The notes under the pieces are model-generated. The model saw only the letters and a list, made by a program, of their open reading frames with translations, made no database searches and was not told where the DNA came from. Shown here piece after piece: positions 17,023-25,450 of a stretch of 64,000 nt of DNA; position 1 is the first letter of the stretch; each line of letters starts with the position of its first letter. The translations under genes and the position numbers were made by a program. Source of the stretch: JAAYHV01 sp964400515 (GTDB lineage Bacteria > Bacillota > Clostridia > Peptostreptococcales > Anaerovoracaceae); contig CAYNTJ010000011.1 of NCBI GenBank assembly GCA_964400515.1, positions 8,408 to 72,407 on the forward strand. The letters are read 5' to 3'.

Positions 17023-18170
17023 TATATCAGCTCCATATAACTACCCAGATACCTCACCTCTTCACTTAGATCATCCAATTCGCTTATAAGCGTATTAAAG
17101 GATTCCGAATAAACAGAGCCGTCCACATCAAAATAAAACATGTACTCAAAATCCCTGTCCTTAATAGGTCTGCTTTCTAGTTTTATTAGATTTATTCCTA
17201 AAACAAAGAATCTTGATAATACTTTGTATAATGCACCGGGTTTATTTGGTATAACCATCATTAAACTGGTTTTATCCGCTCCGGGATAAATCTCCAAATC
17301 TTTAGAAATACAAATGAATTTTGTGTAATTATTTTCACTGTTCTGCACAGAAGAAGCCAGAATATCAAGTTCATATAACTCGGCGCAGGTATATGAAGAG
17401 AGGGCCGCCAAATCATTCCTTTCGGATTCCCTAACCATTTTAGCTGCAACAGCTGTATTTTCGCAAATAGTTATTTTTATATTCTTGAATTTTTTCATAT
17501 ATTCGGAACATTGTAAGAATGCTTGCTCATGGGAAACAATTTCTTTTATGTCTTCTAACTTTGTGCCTTCCTTGACCAAAAGATTATGGTCTATTTTTAT
17601 TCTTGCACATCTAACAATATGAAAATTGTATTTCATCATTAAATCATATATCTTATTCACCGATCCTGCTGTACTGTTTTCCAAAGGTAAAACCCCATAC
17701 TTACATAAGCCATTTTCGATTGCGGCAAATACACCCTCAAAGCTCTTCATGTAAAGTATGCAGGGAACATCAAAAAATTTATCACTGGCCATCTGTGCAT
17801 AAGCACCTTCTATTCCTTGACAAGCAATGGTTTCATTTTTGGGAAACTCGTTTACCGTATTCTCCAAGGCAGTTTTAAATGATTCGTAAACCAGGCTCTG
17901 CTTCTTTGTCTGTTTATGCTGATGCTCTTTGCTCATATCAAATAAAAGGGAATATAGAATCCTGGTATAGGCTTCCATTTCAGGTTCAGCTTTTTTTGAC
18001 AACTCCATCAGCTTTTCTCTTTCCCTTGTCCTATCCAAAATAGGTAAATTATTTTCCCTTTTGCTTTCAGCTATTTTTTCGGAAACCTTCATTCTTTTTG
18101 CCAAAAGATCCACAATGCTATCATCAATTTCATCTATTTCTAATCTTAAATCGTCTAATTTATTAACCAT
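17022..18170 (-). CDS. pheA: Bifunctional chorismate mutase / prephenate dehydratase (P-protein)
   Basis: 382 residues with three modules. An AroQ-class chorismate mutase (~1-85; LRLEIDEIDDSIVDLLAKRM) comes first. A prephenate dehydratase (~115-295; IEGAYAQMASDKFF, LPLENSTAGSV, DNNLLVKEG-like DHNLLVKEG, and the TKF catalytic region NNYTKFICI) follows. A C-terminal ACT domain (~305-378) with PGALYKVLSRF and ESRPIKDRDFEYMFY completes it; these last motifs are those of Phe-feedback-inhibited enzymes. It makes phenylpyruvate from chorismate. It lies between aroC and aroE/K in the operon. Confidence 0.96.
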   Translation of the reverse strand: MVNKLDDLRLEIDEIDDSIVDLLAKRMKVSEKIAESKRENNLPILDRTREREKLMELSKKAEPEMEAYTRILYSLLFDMSKEHQHKQTKKQSLVYESFKTALENTVNEFPKNETIACQGIEGAYAQMASDKFFDVPCILYMKSFEGVFAAIENGLCKYGVLPLENSTAGSVNKIYDLMMKYNFHIVRCARIKIDHNLLVKEGTKLEDIKEIVSHEQAFLQCSEYMKKFKNIKITICENTAVAAKMVRESERNDLAALSSYTCAELYELDILASSVQNSENNYTKFICISKDLEIYPGADKTSLMMVIPNKPGALYKVLSRFFVLGINLIKLESRPIKDRDFEYMFYFDVDGSVYSESFNTLISELDDLSEEVRYLGSYMELI

Positions 18171-18178
18171 AATTTCTC

Positions 18179-19168
18179 CTATTCACATATCATATCATAT
18201 ATTATGAATGCCGCTACCGCCTCCACTACAGGCACCGCCCTAGGTACTATACAAGGGTCATGTCTGCCCTTTATACTAATATCTACGCATTCTTTAGTTT
18301 CAATGTTTACACTCTGTTGAAGCCTGCTTATTGACGGCGTTGGCTTAAACGCCACCCTAAAGACTATAGGCATTCCCGAAGATATGCCTCCCAGAATTCC
18401 GCCATGATTATTAGTTTTGGTTTTGATCTCTCCGTCTTCTAATATGAAAGCATCATTATTTATAGAACCTCTGTAGGTACTGCCCTTAAATCCGCTACCA
18501 AATTCAAGACCCTTTACAGCGGGGATTCCGAATATCCCTTGTGCTATTCTTCCTTCGATGCCTCCGAACAAAGCATCCCCTATTCCCTTCGGCATCCCTT
18601 CTATCTCACACTTTACTATTCCGCCTACGGAATCGCCTTCTTCTCTGGCTTTCCTTATTTCATCAAACATAGCATCTCCGGATACTCCTGCAATTTCATC
18701 GATACTTGCTGTCACATTAATCCCAAGCTTTCTTAATTGTTGCAAAGCTATTCCTCCGGCTATGCACATGGGGGCTGTCATCCTTCCGGAGAACTGTCCT
18801 CCTCCCGTACTGTCTGAATTTCCTCCGAATTTCATATATGCAGCATAGTCGCTGTGACCCGGTCTTGGTATGTTTTTTAAAGCTTTATAATCACTTTTTA
18901 TAACATTTGTATTTTTTATGACAGCGCATACGGGAGCGCCACATGTCTTCCCATCAATCAATCCGGATAAGAAAATCACCTCATCCGCTTCCTTTCTTTT
19001 AGTGGAAAACTCGTCCCTACCGGGAGCTCTGCGTTTCATAAATTCTCTTAATTCATCTTGATCTATGTGTAGACCGGGAGCCAGTCCGTTTATTACTACT
19101 CCAATGTAATCCGAATGGGATTGTCCAAATAATGACATTTTTATTTTATTACCTAAGCTATTAGACAT
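18179..19168 (-). CDS. aroC: Chorismate synthase, short divergent form
   Basis: A 329-residue FMN-dependent enzyme eliminating phosphate from EPSP to give chorismate; the family is usually 350-390 residues. Conserved blocks are FGQSHSDYIGVVINGLAPG (family GESHG), RRAPGRDEFSTKRKEADEV, RPGHSDYAAYMKFGG, NNHGGILGGISSGMPI and GRHDPCIVPRAVPVVEA. The usual SARETA block reads SGRMTAPMCIAGG here. The active-site histidines and the C-terminal GRHDP are kept, so I infer it is active. It is spaced eight bases from pheA and one base from aroA. Confidence 0.93.
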   Translation of the reverse strand: MSNSLGNKIKMSLFGQSHSDYIGVVINGLAPGLHIDQDELREFMKRRAPGRDEFSTKRKEADEVIFLSGLIDGKTCGAPVCAVIKNTNVIKSDYKALKNIPRPGHSDYAAYMKFGGNSDSTGGGQFSGRMTAPMCIAGGIALQQLRKLGINVTASIDEIAGVSGDAMFDEIRKAREEGDSVGGIVKCEIEGMPKGIGDALFGGIEGRIAQGIFGIPAVKGLEFGSGFKGSTYRGSINNDAFILEDGEIKTKTNNHGGILGGISSGMPIVFRVAFKPTPSISRLQQSVNIETKECVDISIKGRHDPCIVPRAVPVVEAVAAFIIYDMICE

Positions 19169-19169
19169 A

Positions 19170-20375
19170 CTAATCCTCCATATAATCTACGCTACTATTT
19201 AAAGCTCTCGCTACATCATAAAAATCAGGGTAAGACTTTTCGACCGCTTCACTTCTTTTTATCTTAATATTTCCTTTGCAAGCCATGGAAGCTACGGATA
19301 ACATCATTGCCATTCTATGATCATTAAAGGAGTCTAAAGGATCAGCATTACCCTTTAATAAACCATTTTTGCCTTTGATTATAAGTTCATCTTTATCGCT
19401 TATGGATACTTCTGCTCCTAAAGAATTTAATACTTTACAGGTTGCTGATAATCTGTCGCTTTCTTTAAGTCTTAACCTACCCGCATTATATATCCTGGTG
19501 TTTCCTTTGGCAACTGTAGCCATCAAAGATACTATAGGCACCAAATCAGGTATATCGGCGGCATCAACTTCTACTCCCCAAAGTTCATTGCCCCTAACAA
19601 AAATGCCCTCTTCTTTAATATCAACTTCAGCACCCATATTCCTTAATATATTTAAAATCTCTTTGTCACCCTGCAAGGAATTAAGATTTAATCCCCTTAC
19701 CGTTAATCCATTTTTAGATAATGCACCTGCACATAACCAAAAAGCTCCGTTGGACCAATCCCCTTCAACTGTCAAATCCTTTAACAAATATTTCTGGTTA
19801 CCCTTCACATAAAAATCATTTACCACTATACCGCTTTGCCTCAATACATCCAAGGTCATTTCTATATATGATACTGACTCCTGTTTTCCCGTTATATTTA
19901 TTGTGCTATCTCCTTCTAATAGAGGTAGGGCAAATAACAATCCGGAAATGTATTGGGAAGAGATATCTCCTCTAATATCAAAGCTTCCGCTATTAAGCTT
20001 TCCTGTTACCTTAATATTACCCTCTTCCGATATCCTAACCTTCATGCCATGCTTAGCTAATACCTCAGCCAAATCATTTATTGGCCTTTTACCTAATCTT
20101 CCCTCGGTTACAAATGTTCCTTCCCTTCCCAAGGCTCCGACTAAAGGCAATAAAAATCTCAAAGTAGATCCGCTTTCACCACAATAATATTTTTCTTCAC
20201 CCGACAAAATCGACCTTACGCATTTTTCAGTGGCTTCAATATCTTTAGATCCATATACAAAAGGTATTTCTTTACCGCTTAATGCGGCTGCTATAATTTT
20301 CCTGTGGGCCACTGATTTTGAAGGTATAATATCCACAGAACCGGATATTTTTTTTAAATCCACAATAACATTCAT
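19170..20375 (-). CDS. aroA: 3-phosphoshikimate 1-carboxyvinyltransferase (EPSP synthase)
   Basis: A 401-residue EPSP synthase joining PEP to shikimate-3-phosphate. Visible: SKSVAHRKIIAAALSG (substrate-binding Lys/Ser/Arg), GESGSTLRFLLPLVG in place of the classical GNAGTAMRP, GRLGKRPINDL, DISSQYISGLL, VEGDWSNGAFWL, RLRLKESDRL and FNDHRMAMM. The GESGSTLRF form of the PEP-loop is seen in Clostridia and resembles the class with lowered glyphosate affinity, though sensitivity cannot be read off the sequence. It is tightly packed in the aro operon. Confidence 0.95.
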   Translation of the reverse strand: MNVIVDLKKISGSVDIIPSKSVAHRKIIAAALSGKEIPFVYGSKDIEATEKCVRSILSGEEKYYCGESGSTLRFLLPLVGALGREGTFVTEGRLGKRPINDLAEVLAKHGMKVRISEEGNIKVTGKLNSGSFDIRGDISSQYISGLLFALPLLEGDSTINITGKQESVSYIEMTLDVLRQSGIVVNDFYVKGNQKYLLKDLTVEGDWSNGAFWLCAGALSKNGLTVRGLNLNSLQGDKEILNILRNMGAEVDIKEEGIFVRGNELWGVEVDAADIPDLVPIVSLMATVAKGNTRIYNAGRLRLKESDRLSATCKVLNSLGAEVSISDKDELIIKGKNGLLKGNADPLDSFNDHRMAMMLSVASMACKGNIKIKRSEAVEKSYPDFYDVARALNSSVDYMED

Positions 20376-20383
20376 TCTTGCAC

Positions 20384-21436
20384 CTATTCGAGTCCCATCT
20401 TCAAATATTCTTCAGCTTCTGAAATTCCGGTTCTCACTATCCTTGTATCTCCAATTCCAAAAGGTATTATCAAATTAATCCTGTCGCCAAATCTCTTCTT
20501 ATCGATTCTCATGATCGATATTAAATCTTTCTCTTTCAAATCAACAGCTATATCAAATCCATATTTTATCAACAAATCAGATATTTCCTCATATTCTACC
20601 TGACTTAGATAACCCTTTTTCATGGATGCCCTGGCAATTATATTGATACCCATTGCCACTGCTTCCCCATGGGAATAGCTGTATTCACTTGCTATCTCTA
20701 TTGCGTGGCCAAAGGTATGTCCAAGATTTAAAAGCATCCTATTACCTTTATCGAATTCGTCTTCCTCTACTAATTTTGCTTTAATCTCCACAGAACTCTT
20801 AATTATATCCCCCATGTCCGAATTATCAATATCTTTTAACGAATTAAACAGATGGGGAGACCCGATTATTCCATACTTTATTATTTCTGCAAAGCCATCC
20901 CTTCTTATGTTACCGGGGAGAGTTTGAAAAAAGCTTGGGTCAATTAATACCTTTTGGGGTTGATAAAATGCTCCCGCAAGATTCTTTCCCGCCTTTAGGT
21001 TTATTGCTGTTTTTCCTCCTACGGAAGAGTCTACTGCTGCCAATACCGTAGTTGGGATTTGAATATACTTTATACCTCTTAAATATGTGGCTGCTATAAA
21101 TCCCGTTAAATCCCCTACAACTCCGCCGCCTAATGCTATTAGGCTATCACTTCTTGTAAATTTATTTTCTGCGAGGTGTTCCAAAAGCCTTAAGTATGTA
21201 TCCCCGCTTTTTGACTCTTCTCCCGGCTTAATAACATATATGCTAAGTTTTTCTCCTAGTGCTTCCTTGAGATTTATCAAGTCTTTATTATATATTTTAT
21301 TAATATTCTCATCGGTAATCAAACAAATTCTATTTAAGTCTTCTATTAACTCTTCAAATTCCAACAGTCTATCAAAAATGCCTTCTTCAATTAATATATC
21401 ATATTTGCTTGAGCATTTTACTCTAATTATCTGCAT
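20384..21436 (-). CDS. aroB: 3-dehydroquinate synthase
   Basis: A 350-residue NAD+- and metal-dependent cyclase converting DAHP to 3-dehydroquinate. Diagnostic blocks: VIKPGEESKS, ALGGGVVGDLTGFIAATYLRGI, PTTVLAAVDSSVGGKTAINL, GFAEIIKYGIIG, and the zinc ligands in LNLGHTFGHAIE and YSHGEAVAMG. It overlaps the 3' end of tyrA by ten bases, a sign of coupled translation. Confidence 0.97.
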   Translation of the reverse strand: MQIIRVKCSSKYDILIEEGIFDRLLEFEELIEDLNRICLITDENINKIYNKDLINLKEALGEKLSIYVIKPGEESKSGDTYLRLLEHLAENKFTRSDSLIALGGGVVGDLTGFIAATYLRGIKYIQIPTTVLAAVDSSVGGKTAINLKAGKNLAGAFYQPQKVLIDPSFFQTLPGNIRRDGFAEIIKYGIIGSPHLFNSLKDIDNSDMGDIIKSSVEIKAKLVEEDEFDKGNRMLLNLGHTFGHAIEIASEYSYSHGEAVAMGINIIARASMKKGYLSQVEYEEISDLLIKYGFDIAVDLKEKDLISIMRIDKKRFGDRINLIIPFGIGDTRIVRTGISEAEEYLKMGLE

Positions 21437-22269
21437 TTTCCATCTACCTTTTCTTTTATTCTTCTTCCTTCGGCCAAAAGCTCCCTGATATTTTCCTCAT
21501 CTTTGGCTTCCAACGCTTTCTTATACAAAAGCAGCTCAGAAATAAACCCATCAAGTTCATTGATCAGAAAATCCCTATTATTAATAAAAAGCTCTGACCA
21601 CATTTCTTCATTTAGATATGCAACTCTTGTTAAATCATTGTAGCTTCCCGCAGAAAACCCTTTATGTTTTTCTGCAGTATCACTTTTTACAAAAGCATTT
21701 GAAACAAGATGGGCCATCTGAGATGTATATGCAATCATTTCATCATGGTGTTCTGCTGTAGTTATTGTAATTTTGCTGAATCCCACGGGTATCAATAATT
21801 TTTTTACATAATCCAAAAAGAATAAATCATTGTAATCCTTTGGTACCAATACCATCGGAGCTCCGCTAAACAAAGAATCTCTGCTGTATTTGAAGCCTGA
21901 TAACTGTTTACCCGCCATGGGATGACCGCCGACAAATTTAAATTTCTTTTCGTCAGCTATTCTAAACGCTTCTTTGCAAATACTCCTTTTGATACCACAG
22001 GTATCAATCACCACAGTTTTTTCATTTATAAGGTGTCCCTTTTTATTTAAAAATTCTATGGTTGCCTTAGGGTATATGGCAATTATTATTAAATCACAGT
22101 TTCCTATGTTATCGTCGTTTAATTCAGAGTCTATGGCTTCTGACATAATGGCAAAGTTTAAAACCGACTTATCCAAATCATATCCCAGAACCTTAAAATT
22201 ACTATTCTTTTTATATGCCTTTGCAATGGATCCGCCTATTAACCCCAAGCCTATTATTCCGACTTTCAT
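21427..22269 (-). CDS. tyrA: Prephenate dehydrogenase
   Basis: A 280-residue TyrA without a fused mutase or ACT domain. An N-terminal Rossmann fold (VGIIGLGLIGGSIAKAYKK) binds NAD(P)+. HPMAGKQLSGFKYSR contains the conserved His region, and AEHHDEMIAYTSQMAHLVSNAF carries further substrate contacts. It oxidatively decarboxylates prephenate to 4-hydroxyphenylpyruvate for Tyr. Lack of a regulatory domain means Tyr control must come from elsewhere, for example AroF or the leader attenuator. It overlaps aroF by four bases. Confidence 0.95.
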   Translation of the reverse strand: MKVGIIGLGLIGGSIAKAYKKNSNFKVLGYDLDKSVLNFAIMSEAIDSELNDDNIGNCDLIIIAIYPKATIEFLNKKGHLINEKTVVIDTCGIKRSICKEAFRIADEKKFKFVGGHPMAGKQLSGFKYSRDSLFSGAPMVLVPKDYNDLFFLDYVKKLLIPVGFSKITITTAEHHDEMIAYTSQMAHLVSNAFVKSDTAEKHKGFSAGSYNDLTRVAYLNEEMWSELFINNRDFLINELDGFISELLLYKKALEAKDEENIRELLAEGRRIKEKVDGKCR

Positions 22270-23267
22270 GATATTGCTTCCTTTACCCTTCTAATCTTTT
22301 TCATCAACTGATCGAAGTCTTCCGGCTTCAACGATTGTGGGCCATCGGACAATGCCTTTTCCGGATTATTATGAACCTCTATCATCAATCCGTCAGCACC
22401 GGCTGCAACCCCTGCTAATGACATGGGTTCCACTAAAGCCCTTATACCGGTTGCGTGACTTGGGTCAACAACTACCGGTAGATGTGTAAGCTCCTTTAAT
22501 ACGGGAACTGCCGATAAATCCAAAGTATTTCTTGTGGCGGTTTCATAGGTTCTTATTCCCCTTTCACAAAGGATTACTTTTTCATTACCTCCGGCCATTA
22601 CATATTCGGCACTCATTAATAGTTCATTTATAGTAGAAGACATTCCCCTTTTTATTAATATGGGTTTATCTATTCTTCCCAATGCCTTAAGGAGTTCAAA
22701 ATTCTGCATATTTCTGGCCCCTACCTGAATTATATCCACATCTTCAAAATATTCAAGATGTTCGGCGTTCATAATCTCGGTTATTATAGGTAAGCCCGTT
22801 AATTCCCTTGCCTTTTTCAGAAGCTCTATGCCCTCTTGTTTCATTCCCTGAAAGGCATATGGAGATGTTCTTGGCTTAAAGGTACCACCCCTTAAGATAT
22901 CCGCTCCTGATTTTTTCACTGCTCTTGCTATTTCTAATATCTGCTCCTCAGATTCCACTGAGCAAGGGCCTGCTATTGTCACAAGTCCTCCATCCCCTAT
23001 TTTAACATCCCCTATGGTTATCACCGTATCATCGGGATGAAATTTTCTGTTTGCGCTTTTATATGGCTCGGTAACTCTTTTAACCGATTCAACAATATCC
23101 AAAAGTTCTATCATTTCCATGTCCAGGGGAGTCGTATCTCCTATTATTCCAAGAACTGTTCTAAATTCTCCATCGGAAACATGCACCTTTAAACCTTGCA
23201 TTTCAAACCACTCTATCAGGTGTTTTTTTTGAGGCTCCGTGGCATTTTGCTTTAATATAGCTATCAT
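22266..23267 (-). CDS. aroF: 3-deoxy-7-phosphoheptulonate (DAHP) synthase, type I-beta with N-terminal regulatory domain
   Basis: 333 residues. An N-terminal ferredoxin-like domain (~1-70; MIAILKQNATEPQKKHLIEW) precedes a KDOPS-like TIM barrel (~90-333): VTIAGPCSVESEEQI, GGTFKPRTSPYAFQG, LPIITEIMNAEH, GARNMQNFELL, LIKRGMSSTI, LCERGIRTYE, VVDPSHATG. It condenses PEP and erythrose-4-phosphate, the entry step. In relatives such as Thermotoga DAHPS the N-terminal domain gives Tyr/Phe feedback inhibition. It is the first structural gene of the operon and sits directly behind the attenuator, with AAGGAG before the ATG. Confidence 0.96.
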   Translation of the reverse strand: MIAILKQNATEPQKKHLIEWFEMQGLKVHVSDGEFRTVLGIIGDTTPLDMEMIELLDIVESVKRVTEPYKSANRKFHPDDTVITIGDVKIGDGGLVTIAGPCSVESEEQILEIARAVKKSGADILRGGTFKPRTSPYAFQGMKQEGIELLKKARELTGLPIITEIMNAEHLEYFEDVDIIQVGARNMQNFELLKALGRIDKPILIKRGMSSTINELLMSAEYVMAGGNEKVILCERGIRTYETATRNTLDLSAVPVLKELTHLPVVVDPSHATGIRALVEPMSLAGVAAGADGLMIEVHNNPEKALSDGPQSLKPEDFDQLMKKIRRVKEAIS

Positions 23268-23284
23268 ATTAGCTCCTTTCTAAT

Positions 23285-23317
23285 AAAAAAACTCACAGCG
23301 ACTTTTACTGTGAGTTT
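23285..23317 (-). terminator. Attenuator terminator before aroF
   Basis: On the minus strand, arm AAACTCACAG (23317-23308), a 9-base loop, arm CTGTGAGTTT (23298-23289), then a run of Ts into 23285. This is a full intrinsic terminator placed between a leader-peptide ORF and the aroF start, so it only makes sense as a conditional one. The sequence GTGA-T-TTT right after the leader stop (23371-23364) can pair with its 5' arm and is a candidate antiterminator. Confidence 0.88.
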
Positions 23318-23373
23318 GAATTTATAATTATTAGGCAAAACCTATTATTCATTCGTTACAGCAAAAATCACTC

Positions 23374-23433
23374 TTACCTGTTGCTAAAGTAAAAGTAATA
23401 GTAGTATTCTGCTGCAAAAAATAAATTATTCAT
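23374..23433 (-). CDS. Leader peptide of the aromatic amino-acid operon
   Basis: A 19-codon ORF, MNNLFFAAEYYYYFYFSNR, with five Tyr and four Phe codons, seven of which (six in YYYYFYF after Glu9 plus one) are consecutive. AAGGAG lies six bases upstream of its ATG. The transcript would start about ten bases before the ribosome-binding site, and an intrinsic terminator follows 57 bases after the stop codon. This is the layout of ribosome-mediated attenuators such as pheL. Stalling at Tyr or Phe codons when these amino acids run short should prevent the terminator from forming and turn on aroF and the seven genes behind it. There are no Trp codons, in line with the absence of trp genes here. Confidence 0.88.
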   Translation of the reverse strand: MNNLFFAAEYYYYFYFSNR

Positions 23434-23456
23434 ACCTAACTCCTTCATTTTTGTTT

Positions 23457-23485
23457 ATATTATCATAATTCATAAATAATTACAA
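23457..23485 (-). promoter_or_regulatory. Promoter of the aro operon
   Basis: Read on the minus strand: TTGTAA (23480-23485), 17 bases, TAATAT (23457-23462) preceded by TGA. The predicted start near 23450 lies just ahead of the leader peptide's ribosome-binding site. Confidence 0.6.
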
Positions 23486-23521
23486 GTATTATTTTAATTA
23501 TTTGTAAAATTTCACATTTTT

Positions 23522-23728
23522 CTAGTCTTTTATTAGTTTTCTATAGGTTATTAAACCCTCTGAAATCTCATTTGCCGCCAAACTAACAGGTCTTTCTGCC
23601 TTCACCTTGGTTATAACCGGTTTGCCTTCAATGATATCCCTTGCCCTCTTTGCAGTTAGCATAACCAATGTATATCTGCTGTCGGCTTTATCTTTTAAAT
23701 CTTCATTTATTGATGGATATAACATCAT
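23522..23728 (-). CDS. rpoZ: RNA polymerase omega subunit
   Basis: A 68-residue RpoZ. The core motif of the family, SRYTLVMLTAKRARDIIEG, followed by a short variable stretch and ...LAANEISEGLITY, is clear. It aids assembly of the beta-prime subunit. It starts one base before the gmk stop codon region and is preceded by GGAGG nine bases from ATGATG; either Met could serve. The gmk-rpoZ order is conserved throughout Bacillota. Confidence 0.93.
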   Translation of the reverse strand: MMLYPSINEDLKDKADSRYTLVMLTAKRARDIIEGKPVITKVKAERPVSLAANEISEGLITYRKLIKD

Positions 23729-23729
23729 G

Positions 23730-24362
23730 TTATTGTTCCTCCTTGAATTTCTTAATTATTCTTTCTTTGTTATTGTTAATTTTAAAATGCTCTGCTTGAA
23801 TTATACTAATAATATTATTTACAGCAATGTTTAATTCATCATTTATCACTGTATATTCATATCTGTCGATTAAGCCTATTTCATCCATTGCCCTGGACAG
23901 TCTTTTTTGAATATCTTTTTTCGATTCGGTTCCCCTTGATACTATCCTCCTCTCAAGTTCCCTTAAACTAGGAGGCAAAATGAATACCAGTATTGCTTCA
24001 TCGTAGGAATCCTTTACCTGTAAAGCCCCTTGCACATCGATTTCCAAAATAACATCCATTCCTTCTTCCAGCTTTTTTATAACCATGTCTTTCGGCGTTC
24101 CGTATCTATTACCGAACACTTCAGCATGCTCCAAAAAACCGTTATTATCTATGTTATCTAAAAAAACCTCTTTGCTGACAAAGTAATACTCCCTGCCATC
24201 TGCTTCTCCCGGTCTTGGGGGTCTTGTGGTCATGGATATGGATATTTCCGCATTGATCCTATCCACTACTTCTCTGCAAATAGTGCCTTTACCCGTGCCT
24301 GATGGTCCGGATATAACAAAAAGTTTTCCTCTATCACATTCTAAGAATTTACTTAATCTCAT
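23730..24362 (-). CDS. gmk: Guanylate kinase
   Basis: A 210-residue GMP kinase. P-loop FVISGPSGTGKGTI (residues ~15-28), GMP-binding TTRPPRPGEADGREYYFVS, GNRYGTPKD, DVILEIDVQGALQVK, and the lid SRGTESKKDIQKRLSRA are intact. It phosphorylates GMP and dGMP. The family start is usually only 5-6 residues before the P-loop strand; a small N-terminal extension (MRLSKFLECDRG) is present and has good GGAG spacing. It lies between yicC and rpoZ. Confidence 0.97.
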   Translation of the reverse strand: MRLSKFLECDRGKLFVISGPSGTGKGTICREVVDRINAEISISMTTRPPRPGEADGREYYFVSKEVFLDNIDNNGFLEHAEVFGNRYGTPKDMVIKKLEEGMDVILEIDVQGALQVKDSYDEAILVFILPPSLRELERRIVSRGTESKKDIQKRLSRAMDEIGLIDRYEYTVINDELNIAVNNIISIIQAEHFKINNNKERIIKKFKEEQ

Positions 24363-24427
24363 TAGTAGCTCCTTTATGCCATTTCTTAGAGAATTATTCT
24401 ATCATAGTCATACTGCATATTCAACAT

Positions 24428-25312
24428 TTATTCTATATTTTGAACCTGTTCTCTTATTTTTTCTATCTCACTTTTTGCTTCAAGCATATTATTTGTTATC
24501 TCAATATCATTAGCCTTCGAGCCAATGGTATTTGCTTCACGATTCATTTCCTGCACTATAAAATCCAGTCTCTTCCCGATGGAAGCATCCCTTCCCTCAA
24601 GTATCTTTTCCAATTGACTTATATGGGATTTTAATCTGACGATTTCTTCGTCTATATTAGATTTATCAGCAAATATTGCTGCTTCCACTAGTATTCTGTC
24701 CTCGGGTATTTCCACTTCCTTGGCTATTAGGGCATTAATCCTGCTTTTTAGTTTTTCCGTATATTCAGCGCTCACCTTTGGGGCTCTTTTCTCTATTTCA
24801 AGCACCAAAGCTTTTATAACCTCTGCATGGTTTAATACATCTTTCTTAAGCTTTTCCCCTTCGCTTCTTCTCATTTCAGCATTTTTTTCTATGGCTTCTC
24901 TAACCGGTATCAACATGGTTCTTATTATTTCTTCTTCATCATCTGTGTTAGACAAGGCTTTGATTACATCCTGCTGACCTGCCAAAAGGTTTAATGATAT
25001 CTTTTCTCCTAATTTAAATTCATCATTCAATTCCATAAAGCTATCATAATACTTTTTTGCCAATTCCTTATTCACTCTTATATCCGTGCTCTCATCAGAA
25101 AAGTCATCCATTATTATGGATACCTCTATTTTACCCCTTAGAAGTGTTTTTTTAATCTCACTTCTTACTTTTTCTTCAGCAAAGCTATATCTTCTTGGCA
25201 TTCTAATATTAATGTCCCCGTATCTGTGGTTTACTGATCTTATTTCAACTATTATGTTTCGTTTGTCATCAGAATATTCTCCTCTGCCAAATCCGGTCAT
25301 GCTTTTTATCAT
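24428..25312 (-). CDS. yicC: YicC family endoribonuclease
   Basis: A 294-residue YicC/YloC protein (MIKSMTGFGRGE start; EIRSVNHRYGDINIRMPRR; C-terminal DUF1732 with GKRLDFIVQEMNREANTIGSKA). YicC proteins are hexameric endoribonucleases; the B. subtilis YloC homologue cleaves RNA. The start at 25312 has AGGAG eight bases upstream. A longer in-frame start at 25360 has none, and its codon lies against the -10 of the promoter at 25351-25379, so it can be excluded. The remA (DUF370) gene that commonly separates yicC and gmk is absent: only 65 bases lie between them. Confidence 0.93.
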   Translation of the reverse strand: MIKSMTGFGRGEYSDDKRNIIVEIRSVNHRYGDINIRMPRRYSFAEEKVRSEIKKTLLRGKIEVSIIMDDFSDESTDIRVNKELAKKYYDSFMELNDEFKLGEKISLNLLAGQQDVIKALSNTDDEEEIIRTMLIPVREAIEKNAEMRRSEGEKLKKDVLNHAEVIKALVLEIEKRAPKVSAEYTEKLKSRINALIAKEVEIPEDRILVEAAIFADKSNIDEEIVRLKSHISQLEKILEGRDASIGKRLDFIVQEMNREANTIGSKANDIEITNNMLEAKSEIEKIREQVQNIE

Positions 25313-25350
25313 CCGCTTTTCTCCTATCTTTTTACTATGATAACTTAATA

Positions 25351-25379
25351 ATTTTACCATTATTATTTAATTATGTAAA
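25351..25379 (-). promoter_or_regulatory. Promoter for yicC-gmk-rpoZ
   Basis: Read on the minus strand: TTTACA (25374-25379), 17 bases, TAAAAT (25351-25356) preceded by TGG. It is back-to-back with the rqcH promoter, the two -35 elements being 15 bases apart. Confidence 0.6.
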
Positions 25380-25394
25380 GTGATAGCATATATA

Positions 25395-25423
25395 TTGCCA
25401 CTTCACCAAACATATGATATATT
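25395..25423 (+). promoter_or_regulatory. Promoter for rqcH
   Basis: TTGCCA (25395-25400), 17 bases, TATATT (25418-25423) preceded by TGA. The rqcH ATG is at 25451 with AAGGATG before it. Confidence 0.6.
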
Positions 25424-25450
25424 CTCATTAGCAACAAGAAAGGATGAATT

